Source: CALARM01 sp964431735 (GTDB lineage: Bacteria > Vulcanimicrobiota > SpSt-956 > JAKJGF01). Taken from it: a DNA stretch of 64,000 nt. The notes below the pieces were generated by a model. It did no database searches and was not told the DNA's origin. It saw only the letters and a list, made by a program, of their open reading frames with translations. The stretch lies in contig CAYSLJ010000009.1 in NCBI GenBank assembly GCA_964431735.1, positions 8,283 to 72,282 on the forward strand, in the 5' to 3' direction. Position 1 is the stretch's first letter. Every line of letters starts with the position of its first letter. Both the position numbers and the translations under genes were made by a program. Below are positions 9,237 to 18,391 of the stretch, one piece after another.

Positions 9237-10643
9237 TCAGTCTTTAAATTTCGGCATTACCGGCTGTCCCTGAGAAACAGGTTTACAGAGAAAAGTCAGA
9301 TAATTAAGATGTTTCATTTTATACATGAGATTGAGAAATATTATAACAGTGCTGATTATTATTGCTATCAGGTAGCCGGTACCCAAAGTAAAAGAGCTAT
9401 GCCATATAAACAGATAGCTCAGGATTCCGTTTAACATGGTGAATATGGAAATACATACAAGGGAATCTGTAAGTAATTCAAGATACCAGTGTAATACGAC
9501 AAGAACCAGAAATAAAATCTGGAAAAAAGCAGCTACTATAAGTATTCGAAATACAGGGACAATATCATCTACATTAAAATGGAGAAACCTTATTATATAA
9601 GGAGCTATAAGAAAGATTATAAGGGTAATAAAAAACTGTATTTTTGTTATGTGCAGTAATTTGTCCTTCAAAGCTGAAATCAAAAAAATTCTTTTATCTT
9701 CTATTTCTTTATAAGTACCTTCATTCAGAATTGTATTTATATATTTTCTCAATCCTTCATAAAAATCTGTTTCTACCTGCAGAAAAAATACGGACATGGC
9801 AGGAATTATTGTAAGTGCAGCCAGAAAAGACGATGTATCATAGGGATAATGGGCCAGAAAAGCTGCTTCCAATCTGATACCTTCAGGAGAATACCAGACA
9901 ATCAATTTATCAAGCCAGTAGCCGAGATTATATAAAAAAGCAGCCAGTGCAAGCTGGGGATATTTATTAAAATATCTCGTAAATTCAAAAATTCTGTCTT
10001 CTCCCCATGTAAATTCACTTTTTATACGTCCTATAAGAAAGATTACAATGGCAACCTGCCCCAGCGTAAACCCTGCAAGGTAACCTTCTGTATGCCAGTA
10101 ATTACCTGCAATCATAGCAGTAAGAAAACTTAATATAAATCCAAGAAAATATATGGAAACAACCTTTATATAATCCCTCAGAGATGAGAGGAAAACCATT
10201 ATTATCCACTGAAAAGACACGGTACAGAATAAAATTACAAATAATATTTTCAATATAAAATTTACTGTAGAAAAAGATATAAAAACAGAAGAAGCAATAA
10301 AACATAAGAGTCCTGACAGAAACATGACACCGGCAAAATTCGGAAACAGTGCAGAATATTCCCTCTGGTACAATCTATCTGAAATAAAACGGGTCAGCAC
10401 TAATTGAAATATACTTGTAATAATCAGGGAAAAGGTATATACATAGACTATTATAACCCTGAATAATACCATAGGGGGCTGAACAGAATAAGAGCCGGCA
10501 AATACACTGAGACCTGCTATGGACATAACGGCAAAAAGCCAGGGACCGGAAGATATAACAAGTGAAATTAAATTTGCTTTAAAATCACTGACATATCTGT
10601 CTTCATGCAATAATTTTTTTAACAGAAAACCTATGCCTGCCAT
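9237..10643 (-). CDS. pelG: PelG-like polysaccharide transporter
   Basis: This is a 468-residue inner-membrane protein with about twelve hydrophobic segments. The N-terminus MAGIGFLLKKLL and the following ISSGPWLFAVMSIAGL are characteristic of PelG, the MOP/flippase-like partner of the PelF glycosyltransferase. In characterised systems PelG works with PelD and PelE to polymerise and move the GalNAc/GlcNAc-rich Pel polymer across the inner membrane. It is the last gene of the minus-strand pel series, separated from pelF by a 178-bp repeat cassette. AAAGG precedes the ATG. The gene identity is well supported; the exact polymer in this organism is not known. Confidence 0.9.
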   Translation of the reverse strand: MAGIGFLLKKLLHEDRYVSDFKANLISLVISSGPWLFAVMSIAGLSVFAGSYSVQPPMVLFRVIIVYVYTFSLIITSIFQLVLTRFISDRLYQREYSALFPNFAGVMFLSGLLCFIASSVFISFSTVNFILKILFVILFCTVSFQWIIMVFLSSLRDYIKVVSIYFLGFILSFLTAMIAGNYWHTEGYLAGFTLGQVAIVIFLIGRIKSEFTWGEDRIFEFTRYFNKYPQLALAAFLYNLGYWLDKLIVWYSPEGIRLEAAFLAHYPYDTSSFLAALTIIPAMSVFFLQVETDFYEGLRKYINTILNEGTYKEIEDKRIFLISALKDKLLHITKIQFFITLIIFLIAPYIIRFLHFNVDDIVPVFRILIVAAFFQILFLVLVVLHWYLELLTDSLVCISIFTMLNGILSYLFIWHSSFTLGTGYLIAIIISTVIIFLNLMYKMKHLNYLTFLCKPVSQGQPVMPKFKD

Positions 10644-10665
10644 AAATGGTAAACCTTTCTTTATT

Positions 10666-10839
10666 CGTCACGCGTAACGCGTTACGCGTGACGGGTGGGT
10701 CGTGATGCGTGATGCGTGATGCGTAGTTTACGTGACGCGTGACGGGTGGGTCATATCCAGGGCGTTTAATAAAACGCCCCTACGACTCACTTTTCACTCT
10801 TCACTTTTCACTCTTCACTCTTCACCCTTCACTACTCAA
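10666..10839 (-). repeat. Composite heptamer cassette (pelF to pelG)
   Basis: Read on the minus strand, it begins inside the last codons of pelF (TTG AGT AGT GAA GGG TGA). About eight GTGARNN units follow, then a hairpin GGGGCGTTTTATTAAACGCCC, then ACCCACCC plus a GTCACGC block, then GCATCAC units, then ACCCACCC plus a GTCACGC palindrome ending just before pelG. The hairpin sequence recurs exactly at about 26912-26933. Confidence 0.75.
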
Positions 10840-13167
10840 CAGTTTCTTAAACTCCTCACCGTATCTCTCCAACACATCTTTCTTCTGATAATATCTTTCC
10901 ATTCTTATTTTCCCTGTTTGAGCCATTCTTTTATAGAGGTGTTCATCCCTCAATATGGTCATTATGGCGCCTGCTGTTTCAGAGGTAGCATGGACATTCG
11001 TTATAAGTCCGCATTTTCCGAGCATCTCGTCTTCACCGTCTTTACCGTATAAAAGTTCCCTGCAACATCCTACATTTGTAGCCACACATGGTATGCCGGC
11101 ACTCATGGCTTCCATTAACGTAAGAGGCTGTCCTTCACTTATACTGGTAAGCACAACCAGATCTACATCATTAAAAGCCTCTGCCAGATTTACATTACCG
11201 GTGAATTCCACAATGCCGTCAAGGCCCATCAGGTTTATAAGGGTAATACATTCATCAAAATATTCTCTGTCTTCATCATAAGGCCCCATAACAAGAAATT
11301 TAACATTTCCCCCCATTTCATCACATACAAGCCTGGCTGCAAGAATGTAAGTTTTTATGTCTTTTATGGGTACAACTCTTCCTACAAGCGTTACAGTAAG
11401 AGTTTTTTTATTCAGTTCCTTTGGCTTAACTGATGTAAATCTCTCCATATCAATTCCGTTTGGAATAATAACAATCCTGGAAGGGTCTGCTCCTGCTTCT
11501 ATTTCCATTCTCCCGTTATCAGAGAAAAGAGTAGTTATAGTAGACGAATGGGTATATACAAGAGAACTCAGGGTAAGATAAAGATTTATCCATACTTTTT
11601 TCAACCCTGTAAATACTTCCCTTGCCATATAACCGTCCTGTTTTATCTCATAGATCCAGTTGGCCTGGTTTATTTCTATCATTCTCTCCCTGTGGTAAAT
11701 ACCATGTTCTGTTAACATCAAAGGTTTATTGTAATATAAACTGGAAAGAGTTGCTCCCAGTCCTGCATATCCGGTAAGGACAGTATAAAATAAAGAAGCA
11801 GGCGGATAAGTGGCTCTTAAAATATTATAAACCGGTAATACAAGAGATCTGTATGACCAGATGTATTCAAGAAAAGGCACATCTGAAAGACTGTTATTAT
11901 AAAGTTTTGTTATAAATTTCCATGCTTCGGGAGAGAAAAAAAGGTCACCTATATCCAGTTTAAAACCCTCCATAACACCCAGTTCTTTACATAAACATTT
12001 AAATCTGTCTTTATCTATTTTCCCGGAAGATATTATGAAATCAAAGAGAAGATCCATTAACTGCCGGGCTCCGGTGTTTTTACCTTTCCTCTTTATATCC
12101 GGTAAATCGTATAAATATATATCTTTATAATATAAAATATTTTTCGGAAGATCATACTTAAATTCTTTTATTTCAGAGCTGGAAGCCACCATATGAACAA
12201 CAGAAAAAGTAAAATCTTTAAAATACTTAATCTGTTCCTGAACCCATGAAGAGACACCGCCTCTTACATAAGGATAACTTCCTTCCACAAAAAGACATAT
12301 GTCTGCTTTTTCGAAATTCTTTTCCTTTGAAAATTTTGCCATAGTCCATTTCAATACAGGATTTGTAACATCATCGGCATCGACAGAGAGGTTTTTATCT
12401 CTGAAAAGTGACTCTGCCATACCGGATTCTCTCAATACTCTGAGTACTTCATTTCTTACATTTTTATCTCTTTCTTTTTTTAAATAATTTTTCAATATCC
12501 CGGGAATAGTACAGGATTTAATCTGTCCCAGAGCCCATACACATGTAACACGAACAGAAGGATTTTCATCGTTGAGGAGTTTAACAAGTTCATTACAGGC
12601 TTTTTTGATTTTTCTACTGCCACAGTAAAAGGCTGCAGTATATCTGACTTCTGCATCACAGTCTCTCAAAGATTTTATAACAGTATCTTCGGCTCTTTCA
12701 TCTCCGATAAGACGGAGGCTGTCTATTATACGGGCCCTTATTCCGGGGTCTTTATCCTTTAATATCCCGATAAGCGGTATAACAGCATTTGCCTGTTCTC
12801 CCATGCCAAGAGATTTTATTGCATAAGTGCGGACATAATCATCAGATGAAGCGAGCAAATCCAGGAAATAATCATATTTAAAATCAGATCTTATATTATC
12901 CAGTGCTCTTTCTGCAGTTCTCTGAATAATTTTGCTTTCATCAAATAAAAATTCTGTTAAATCTTTAACAGTACTTTTATAATCAAATAAAGACAGATGT
13001 TTTATAACATAATACTTAATCTTAAAATCAGATAATTTCACTGCCTGTGCCAGACTGTGAAGATCTTCTTCGTTCTTTATTTTCGAAAGAAGATATTCTG
13101 CTTCTTCCCTCTTTGTTGTATCCAGAAGCACAAGACCATTGAATATTTTCTCTATTGTTTCTTCCAC
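10822..13167 (-). CDS. pelF: PelF-like glycosyltransferase with fused N-terminal HEAT repeats
   Basis: This is a 781-residue protein; ordinary PelF is about 500. Residues 1 to about 270 are HEAT-like helical repeats (for example DYVRTYAIKSLGMG, EVRYTAAFYCGSRK, SVRVTCVWALGQIK). The GT4-type PelF enzyme follows, starting ADICLFVEGSYPYVRGGVSSW at about 288. It contains GRVVPIKDIKTYI, and EGQPLTLMEAMSAGIPCVAT at about 679 with the EX7E nucleotide-sugar motif. PelF is the cytoplasmic UDP-sugar glycosyltransferase of Pel synthesis. The start is GTG at 13167, with GGAG 8 nt upstream. The C-terminal residues SSEG are encoded by the heptamer repeat. The HEAT fusion may act as a scaffold, since PelE next door also has HEAT/TPR-like helices; that is inference. 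Confidence 0.88.
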   Translation of the reverse strand: MEETIEKIFNGLVLLDTTKREEAEYLLSKIKNEEDLHSLAQAVKLSDFKIKYYVIKHLSLFDYKSTVKDLTEFLFDESKIIQRTAERALDNIRSDFKYDYFLDLLASSDDYVRTYAIKSLGMGEQANAVIPLIGILKDKDPGIRARIIDSLRLIGDERAEDTVIKSLRDCDAEVRYTAAFYCGSRKIKKACNELVKLLNDENPSVRVTCVWALGQIKSCTIPGILKNYLKKERDKNVRNEVLRVLRESGMAESLFRDKNLSVDADDVTNPVLKWTMAKFSKEKNFEKADICLFVEGSYPYVRGGVSSWVQEQIKYFKDFTFSVVHMVASSSEIKEFKYDLPKNILYYKDIYLYDLPDIKRKGKNTGARQLMDLLFDFIISSGKIDKDRFKCLCKELGVMEGFKLDIGDLFFSPEAWKFITKLYNNSLSDVPFLEYIWSYRSLVLPVYNILRATYPPASLFYTVLTGYAGLGATLSSLYYNKPLMLTEHGIYHRERMIEINQANWIYEIKQDGYMAREVFTGLKKVWINLYLTLSSLVYTHSSTITTLFSDNGRMEIEAGADPSRIVIIPNGIDMERFTSVKPKELNKKTLTVTLVGRVVPIKDIKTYILAARLVCDEMGGNVKFLVMGPYDEDREYFDECITLINLMGLDGIVEFTGNVNLAEAFNDVDLVVLTSISEGQPLTLMEAMSAGIPCVATNVGCCRELLYGKDGEDEMLGKCGLITNVHATSETAGAIMTILRDEHLYKRMAQTGKIRMERYYQKKDVLERYGEEFKKLLSSEG

Positions 13168-13199
13168 TTAACTATCTCCGCCTATCAGTGTATGAGAAT

Positions 13200-13302
13200 C
13201 GTAACGAGTAACACGTAACGCGTGACGGGTTTAATCCCTGTACATTATGCATTACCAATTACTTTGTAACGAGTCACCTGTCACACATCACCTGTTACGC
13301 AT
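13200..13302 (-). repeat. Heptamer array (pelE to pelF)
   Basis: On the minus strand the pelE reading frame ends inside the array: the codons for its last residues (CVTGDV) are GTAACAG GTGATGT GTGACAG units, and the stop is one of them. After a non-repeat stretch, GTCACGC, GTTACGT and GTTACTC units close the gap. Confidence 0.65.
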
Positions 13303-14312
13303 CCAGGTTCTCTCCAGTAAACGATAAAATCTTTTATCTTTTCTTTTTCATCACCGTCATATATTTCAATGAGAGATTCTATTTTTTTTATATACACGTC
13401 CATATGCTTTAAATCCTTTTTCTGCCAGTAACACTCAGAAATAGCTATTAAAGATGACATATCATGTTCTTTTGAAGAAAGAGATTTTTCTATGTACTTT
13501 ATAGCTTTATCATAATCTCTTTCATAGAGATAAAGTTTCCCCATTAAAAAATTGGTTTCATACTGGTCTGAATTTAATTCCAGTGACTTTCCGAGCATCG
13601 ATTTCGCATGTCCCAGTTCATCTTTTATTGTTTTATAATTATCAAATAATCCGGAAAAAGCATATTCCATTATAACACTTCCCAGATCAAGATAAATTCT
13701 GTAATCTGAAGGATGTTCTTTAAGTTCCAGTTTTAATTCATTTATAAAAAGATTATATTTTTCCGATATAGTTGCAAGTTCTTCTCCTGCATAATATCTT
13801 ATATCCATATGGCGATCATTTAACAAATCCTTTAAAATCTCAATTGAATTATGACTTACAAATTTTCCCAGTGATTTCACCAGATTCAATTTCTGGCTGA
13901 AATCCTCTTCAATCCTTACAGAATCACGAAAAGGCTGAAGATCAATATTTAATTTTAAAAAATCAAGAGATTTTGTTAATTTCGGAGTTTTATCTCTGTC
14001 TCTCGTATCTGATAAAATATACTCCCTGTACTCTTCATAGAGATTTAATGTTTTTCCTTTATCCTTCCTCCTCAACATCTGATAAATACCGATATAGCCA
14101 AAGACCGGTAAAGACATGAGAAAAATAAATACAAAAGGATAAAAGGTTTTTCTTTTATCTTTAAGTAAATACACAGACAGAGAAGCCAGGAGAGAAGCCA
14201 TTATATGTCCTGTCATAATATAGACTTCCCAATCTGTATAATTACGGAATAGAAGATATAAAGAACATACTTCCAGAAAAAAACTTGATATCATAAAAAA
14301 AATAGAAACCAT
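13281..14312 (-). CDS. pelE: PelE-like membrane-anchored TPR/HEAT protein
   Basis: This is a 343-residue protein. Three hydrophobic segments at residues 1-95 are followed by a basic linker, a HEAT-like unit (KFVSHNSIEILKDLLNDRHMDIRYYAGEEL) and TPR-like helices (about 190-330). This matches PelE: two or more membrane helices plus a cytoplasmic TPR domain that contacts PelD in known systems. Its ATG shares one base with the pelD stop (TAATG), so translation is coupled. The position between pelD and pelF is the canonical order. The identity rests on context plus architecture, because PelE is poorly conserved. The last residues come from heptamer repeat sequence. Confidence 0.75.
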   Translation of the reverse strand: MVSIFFMISSFFLEVCSLYLLFRNYTDWEVYIMTGHIMASLLASLSVYLLKDKRKTFYPFVFIFLMSLPVFGYIGIYQMLRRKDKGKTLNLYEEYREYILSDTRDRDKTPKLTKSLDFLKLNIDLQPFRDSVRIEEDFSQKLNLVKSLGKFVSHNSIEILKDLLNDRHMDIRYYAGEELATISEKYNLFINELKLELKEHPSDYRIYLDLGSVIMEYAFSGLFDNYKTIKDELGHAKSMLGKSLELNSDQYETNFLMGKLYLYERDYDKAIKYIEKSLSSKEHDMSSLIAISECYWQKKDLKHMDVYIKKIESLIEIYDGDEKEKIKDFIVYWREPGCVTGDV

Positions 14313-15721
14313 TATAACTGTTCCCTGTTTCTTATTTCGGCAATTATTTCTTCAAGGGATTTTTTACCTGAAAAAGGTGAAGAATAAACTATTTTTACTT
14401 TTAATATTGAATCATCTTCAAAAGGTTTCAGGCTGAAATGCACCATTTTCTTCTGAATAGCAGATATAAGATCATCTATATTATCATTGTTTATCTTATG
14501 CTTAAGCACTGCAAATTCCCATTCATGTTCAAAATGGGCAAAAAGGTCAAAATCCTTTATATATTCCCCAATTATCCTGGATACAAATTTCAATACAGAT
14601 GGTTCTTTTGCAGCAGGTAATTTCTCCCAGTCGAGTATTTTAACCATAATAAGAATAAAATCCACGCCTGTATTCTGGGCGCTCAGAAAGGCCTCTTCCA
14701 GTCTCATTGAAAAATATTCATATTTAAAAATCTGTGTATCAGGTCTGATTATTCTCCTTCCTTCTGATATTTTATAGGTCATGGCATTTTCTATAGCCCT
14801 GGAACACCAGTCTGAAAGTAATAAAAAGATTTTTTCCGTTACACGATTAAACTTCAGGAAACTGATATTATTGATATTTAACACACCATACATATCACCG
14901 TCACTATTTTTTAAAGGAGCTATGTAAACAGGCATATCGGATATGACAGTATCTTTAAATTTTTCCTGGCTTATGGAAAAAAGTTCCCTTTTTTCAAAAA
15001 CCATAGTATAAGGAGATTCTATTATTTCTATTCTTTCCTTCGGAGCTTCTTCATAATCATAATAACCTGTGTAAGATTTCAGGCATAAGACATTACCTTC
15101 CAGAATATAGAGAGTTACCTTCTCTGCCTCCACATATTTCATAACTATTTCAGGTATTTCTTTATATAATCCTTCCAGTTGCAGATTTTGCATATCTTTT
15201 GCATCCTGATAGAGATCGGTCATAGTAGAAGTCTGTGTAAGAATCTTTCTTTCGTAATTATCTTTTAAAAATGAATTTATTTCATACCGTTCATTCAGTT
15301 CTCTGTATTTGCTGTCAGACTGTTGAAGTTCTTCCTGTAATTCTTTTATTTTTTTCACATATTTTGTCTGAACAGGACCAAGAAAGAGGAGTATAATAAA
15401 AAATACAACTATTTCCAGCAATCTGTATAATAGAGCGTTTATACCATAAGGTGGAATGAAAATAAAATAAATGGATGAAATTATGACGGAATAAAACCCC
15501 CAGTCAGGGCCATAGCGAAATACTATGAATAAAATAAAAAGATAAAAAGGATTTATTAAAAAAGAATGGATTTTAATATAACAGGGATCGCCGGGAAATA
15601 AAAATATATTAATCACTATAAGGATAAAGGCAAAAATATTTATTTCCCAGAAAACAGGATATTTTGTTCTGTCTCTGACCTTTTTTATTGTGTCCAGGTA
15701 ATAATTTACTTTATTGTTCAT
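14312..15721 (-). CDS. pelD: PelD-like regulator: membrane helices, GAF, degenerate GGDEF
   Basis: This is a 469-residue protein. Four hydrophobic helices (about 20-115) are followed by a coiled coil (about 120-155), a GAF domain (about 170-310) and a degenerate GGDEF domain (about 325-469, starting RPDTQIFKYEYF). The GGDEF signature has become HEHEWEF, as expected for a non-catalytic receptor. In P. aeruginosa PelD an RxxD inhibitory site upstream binds c-di-GMP; the equivalent here reads KDFD, with Lys for Arg, so nucleotide binding may be altered or lost. It heads the pelDEFG block, and pelE overlaps its stop by one base. I am confident of the family; ligand binding is open. Confidence 0.87.
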   Translation of the reverse strand: MNNKVNYYLDTIKKVRDRTKYPVFWEINIFAFILIVINIFLFPGDPCYIKIHSFLINPFYLFILFIVFRYGPDWGFYSVIISSIYFIFIPPYGINALLYRLLEIVVFFIILLFLGPVQTKYVKKIKELQEELQQSDSKYRELNERYEINSFLKDNYERKILTQTSTMTDLYQDAKDMQNLQLEGLYKEIPEIVMKYVEAEKVTLYILEGNVLCLKSYTGYYDYEEAPKERIEIIESPYTMVFEKRELFSISQEKFKDTVISDMPVYIAPLKNSDGDMYGVLNINNISFLKFNRVTEKIFLLLSDWCSRAIENAMTYKISEGRRIIRPDTQIFKYEYFSMRLEEAFLSAQNTGVDFILIMVKILDWEKLPAAKEPSVLKFVSRIIGEYIKDFDLFAHFEHEWEFAVLKHKINNDNIDDLISAIQKKMVHFSLKPFEDDSILKVKIVYSSPFSGKKSLEEIIAEIRNREQL

Positions 15722-15733
15722 AAATTTTAATAA

Positions 15734-15855
15734 CGTGACGGGTTGGTTCGTGATGCGTAATGCGTAATGTGTGATAATCGTGACGCGTAACGCGTAACGC
15801 GTGACGGGTAAGTATCCCTTTCACTTTTCACTTTTCACGACTCACCACTCACTCA
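15734..15855 (-). repeat. Composite heptamer cassette (response regulator to pelD)
   Basis: On the minus strand GTGAGTG, GTGAGTC, GTGAAAA and GTGAAAG units start in the stop region of the response regulator. They are followed by CCGTCACGC/GTTACGC units, then GCATTAC/GCATCAC units, then ACCAACCCGTCACG before pelD. There is no GC-rich hairpin here, and the order of the last two blocks is swapped relative to most cassettes. Confidence 0.65.
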
Positions 15856-16245
15856 AACAGGTCTGTTCTGTATTTTCTCTACAAAACCAACAGCTTTTAC
15901 AAGCTCATCATTGGAAAAAGGCTTGTTGATATAATAATCTGCACCGTAATCATAACTTGTAAGAACTGCATCCGATGTTTTCAAAGCAGTTAACATTATT
16001 ACCGGAATATGCTTTGTTTTAGGGTTTGATTTAATTTTCAGTGTAGCCTGAATACCATCCATTCTGGGCATCATTATATCCATTAAAATAACATCGGGCT
16101 GCAGTTCAAGCGCTTGTTCTACTGCTTCAACTCCGTTATCTACTATGGTTAACTCATAGCCAATTTTCCCAAGAATAGTTTTAATAACAAGTCTTATAGG
16201 TACAGTATCCTCTGCAAGGAGGGCTTTTTTTCTATCTTCACTCAT
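15853..16245 (-). CDS. Single-domain response regulator (CheY-like) in the pel locus
   Basis: A receiver domain of about 130 residues and nothing else. The acidic pocket is LLAEDT, the phospho-acceptor Asp is in VILMDIMMPRMDG, the Thr is in VIMLTALK and the Lys is in INKPFSND. I place the start at 16245, because AAAAGG touches the ATG at 16254 but is 9 nt from the ATG at 16245. It lies between the PelB-like gene and pelD on the same strand, so it could relay a phosphorylation signal into Pel regulation, perhaps from the kinase at 24135-26180. No DNA-binding or enzymatic output domain is present. Confidence 0.85.
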   Translation of the reverse strand: MSEDRKKALLAEDTVPIRLVIKTILGKIGYELTIVDNGVEAVEQALELQPDVILMDIMMPRMDGIQATLKIKSNPKTKHIPVIMLTALKTSDAVLTSYDYGADYYINKPFSNDELVKAVGFVEKIQNRPV

Positions 16246-16666
16246 AATAATCATCCTTTTTATTGTTTCATAACTTATATTCGTGACGCATGACGCCAGG
16301 ATTAATATATATTTCGAGAAGAATTATATATTTTCCTCTACCGTAGCTAAAATTTCGGCATAGGCAGAGGTATATCTTTCAATCTACCGCTCTTTACAGA
16401 TAGCGTTTTTTTACGACAGGTAGTTGTATTTTTACTGGAAATTGCACTTAATTTTGTAAATCTATTAATCAGTGAATAGTGAGTAGTGAAAAGTAAGTAA
16501 AATCCAATTTTTTTCACTTTTCACTCTGAATATTCTGTGATAAATTTCTTTTTCCATTGTATATAAAATCACCTGTCATTTTTAAACACAATCATAGGAA
16601 AAGAAGCCGTTAAAATTTTGAGTAAAGAAGCAGGAGAAAAATTATTTATAATAGATAAAATTAAAG
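16246..16666. other. Intergenic region inside pel locus with possible structured element
   Basis: About 420 bp without a gene. It has a GTGACGC-type remnant at about 16281-16296. A block at about 16335-16425 can pair CCTCTACCG with CGGCATAGGCAGAGG and is followed by CGCTCTTTACAGATAGCG plus seven T on the plus strand, which might be a terminator. A GTGANNN array is at about 16470-16500. At about 16558-16597 a stretch TATATAAAATCACCTGTCA onward is nearly repeated at 36864-36900. I could not match the block to any riboswitch class. Confidence 0.35.
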
Positions 16667-18391
16667 CTAAAATTTTGCTTTCAATCCCAGAGTCAATTCA
16701 TAATCCTTTGTATCTGGCTCTATAACACCAATTCTTCCAACTCTGCTGAGACCTTTTATATATTCTCCATAGAGGAAAAAATCATCTCCAATTTTATGAT
16801 CTATATACATGGAATAAATATTATAATCACTCAGTTCATTTGATGAATGCATATAATTTACTCTGAAGAGTGAATTTTCCGTCCAGTAAATATCCCATTC
16901 AATAGAATAATTCCACTGAGACAGGTCAAGGGGACTGTAATATAAAGGACTTTCAAAGGTATGATGCAATCCCGTATGACTTATACCTGCCGTTATCCAT
17001 GTATTTTTTCTGTTATCCCATAACCTGTAAAAGGCAGCTATTTCACTGTACGTTCCATTATTGCCGTCAGAATAATCGTAATCAGAAACATGGGCAAGTA
17101 AACTGCATTTCTCCGTAAGATTAAGACCTGTATAATAATCCATGCCATTATAAGAAATATTTTCTTTCATAGCCTCTACTGTTTCCAGAACAAAATCCTT
17201 TCTATGCCTTATACCTGCTTCCAGTATATCATTTTTAAAAGCAAACTCACCATAGTAAGTACTGCCCTGAGTTCCTCCACTGTAACCTCCTCCTGCAGAA
17301 AAATTTTCCGTAATATGCTGTGTAACGTCAAGTTGACCTTTATTATATATACCTGTATAGGCATCACTTTTAATTTTATATCTGTTAGCTGAGAGAAGAA
17401 TTTCTGTTCCTGTAGTCATAACAGGATAGAAAAGACCTGCATAATAATTTATGTAATCCTGATTATTAATGCTTCCCTGACTGTATTCTCCTCCTGTGTA
17501 TATACCTGATATATCATCTTCAAGAATATTTAACATTTCTCTACCATAATTCCTGCCTGAAGAGATTTTCGTTAATTGATTGTAATAGGCAGAATAAAAA
17601 TAAGGAGTTCTTGAAATATTATAATTAAGCTCTGAGAGTCTTGCCTGATTTAAAGAGTTTTCATTTTCTTCCGAAGGGTTTTCTCTGTATATTTCTTCAT
17701 ATAATTCTATGGCTTCTTTATATTTATATGTATTTAAATATATAAAAGCAATTCTTTCATGGGAACATTTTTCTCTTATATCCTGTCTTTCCAGTATATT
17801 ATAAGCTTTTTTATAGGATCCTGTAATCATATAAAGATCGAGAAGGCGGAGCAATTTATCCTGATTATCAGGTTCAAATTCTAAAAGCTTTTCCGTAAGG
17901 GCTGTTTCTTCTTTAAAGGATTTATTATTTTTATAAATATCCAGTAATTTATTTATTATTTCTTTATTATCACCATAGGTTTTTAATGTATTCAGACATT
18001 CTTCTGTAGCATAGGCATAGGAACCTGTAGCATTGTAAATATCTATAACAAGTGTTCTTATATGCACATCTTCAGGTTTTACTTCAAGATACCTTTTATA
18101 TAATAAAACTGCATAGGAATAATTTCTCATTTCTATCATCATATCGGCAAAAGCCAGTAACACTTCAGTATTTTTCGGTTCATCTTTAAGTAATGTCTGA
18201 TATATACCTATAGCAGAGTCATAATGTTTATTGGTTCTGAGCACAGACGCATCATAAAGAAAATCTTCAGTCTTTTTTATCTCCTGTTCCGGTATAACTT
18301 CTGTATCAGGAGCGGCAGTTTCTTGTCCGTAGAGGATATTAATATTTAAAAACATTATAAAAAGTATTATTATGATCATTTTTTTATACAT
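16667..18391 (-). CDS. PelB-like outer-membrane protein: signal peptide, TPRs, C-terminal beta-barrel
   Basis: This is a 574-residue protein. A signal peptide (IIIILFIMFLNINILYGQ) is followed by TPR-like helical pairs (about 40-260), then a region rich in alternating aromatic/polar residues typical of barrel strands (about 270-574), ending in Phe. That is the layout of PelB (periplasmic TPRs plus outer-membrane porin), though PelB in Pseudomonas is about twice as long because of more TPRs. Its start overlaps the stop of the deacetylase gene by 16 nt, so the two are translationally coupled. It most likely forms the pore for polymer exit. Sequence identity to PelB cannot be judged here; the call rests on architecture and locus. 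Confidence 0.72.
   Translation of the reverse strand: MYKKMIIIILFIMFLNINILYGQETAAPDTEVIPEQEIKKTEDFLYDASVLRTNKHYDSAIGIYQTLLKDEPKNTEVLLAFADMMIEMRNYSYAVLLYKRYLEVKPEDVHIRTLVIDIYNATGSYAYATEECLNTLKTYGDNKEIINKLLDIYKNNKSFKEETALTEKLLEFEPDNQDKLLRLLDLYMITGSYKKAYNILERQDIREKCSHERIAFIYLNTYKYKEAIELYEEIYRENPSEENENSLNQARLSELNYNISRTPYFYSAYYNQLTKISSGRNYGREMLNILEDDISGIYTGGEYSQGSINNQDYINYYAGLFYPVMTTGTEILLSANRYKIKSDAYTGIYNKGQLDVTQHITENFSAGGGYSGGTQGSTYYGEFAFKNDILEAGIRHRKDFVLETVEAMKENISYNGMDYYTGLNLTEKCSLLAHVSDYDYSDGNNGTYSEIAAFYRLWDNRKNTWITAGISHTGLHHTFESPLYYSPLDLSQWNYSIEWDIYWTENSLFRVNYMHSSNELSDYNIYSMYIDHKIGDDFFLYGEYIKGLSRVGRIGVIEPDTKDYELTLGLKAKF

Noticed and set aside
16590..16720. Plus-strand open frame (IGKEAVKILSKEAGEKLF...)
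   Set aside because: It has no start or ribosome binding site and runs into the antisense of the PelB-like gene; at most a gene remnant.
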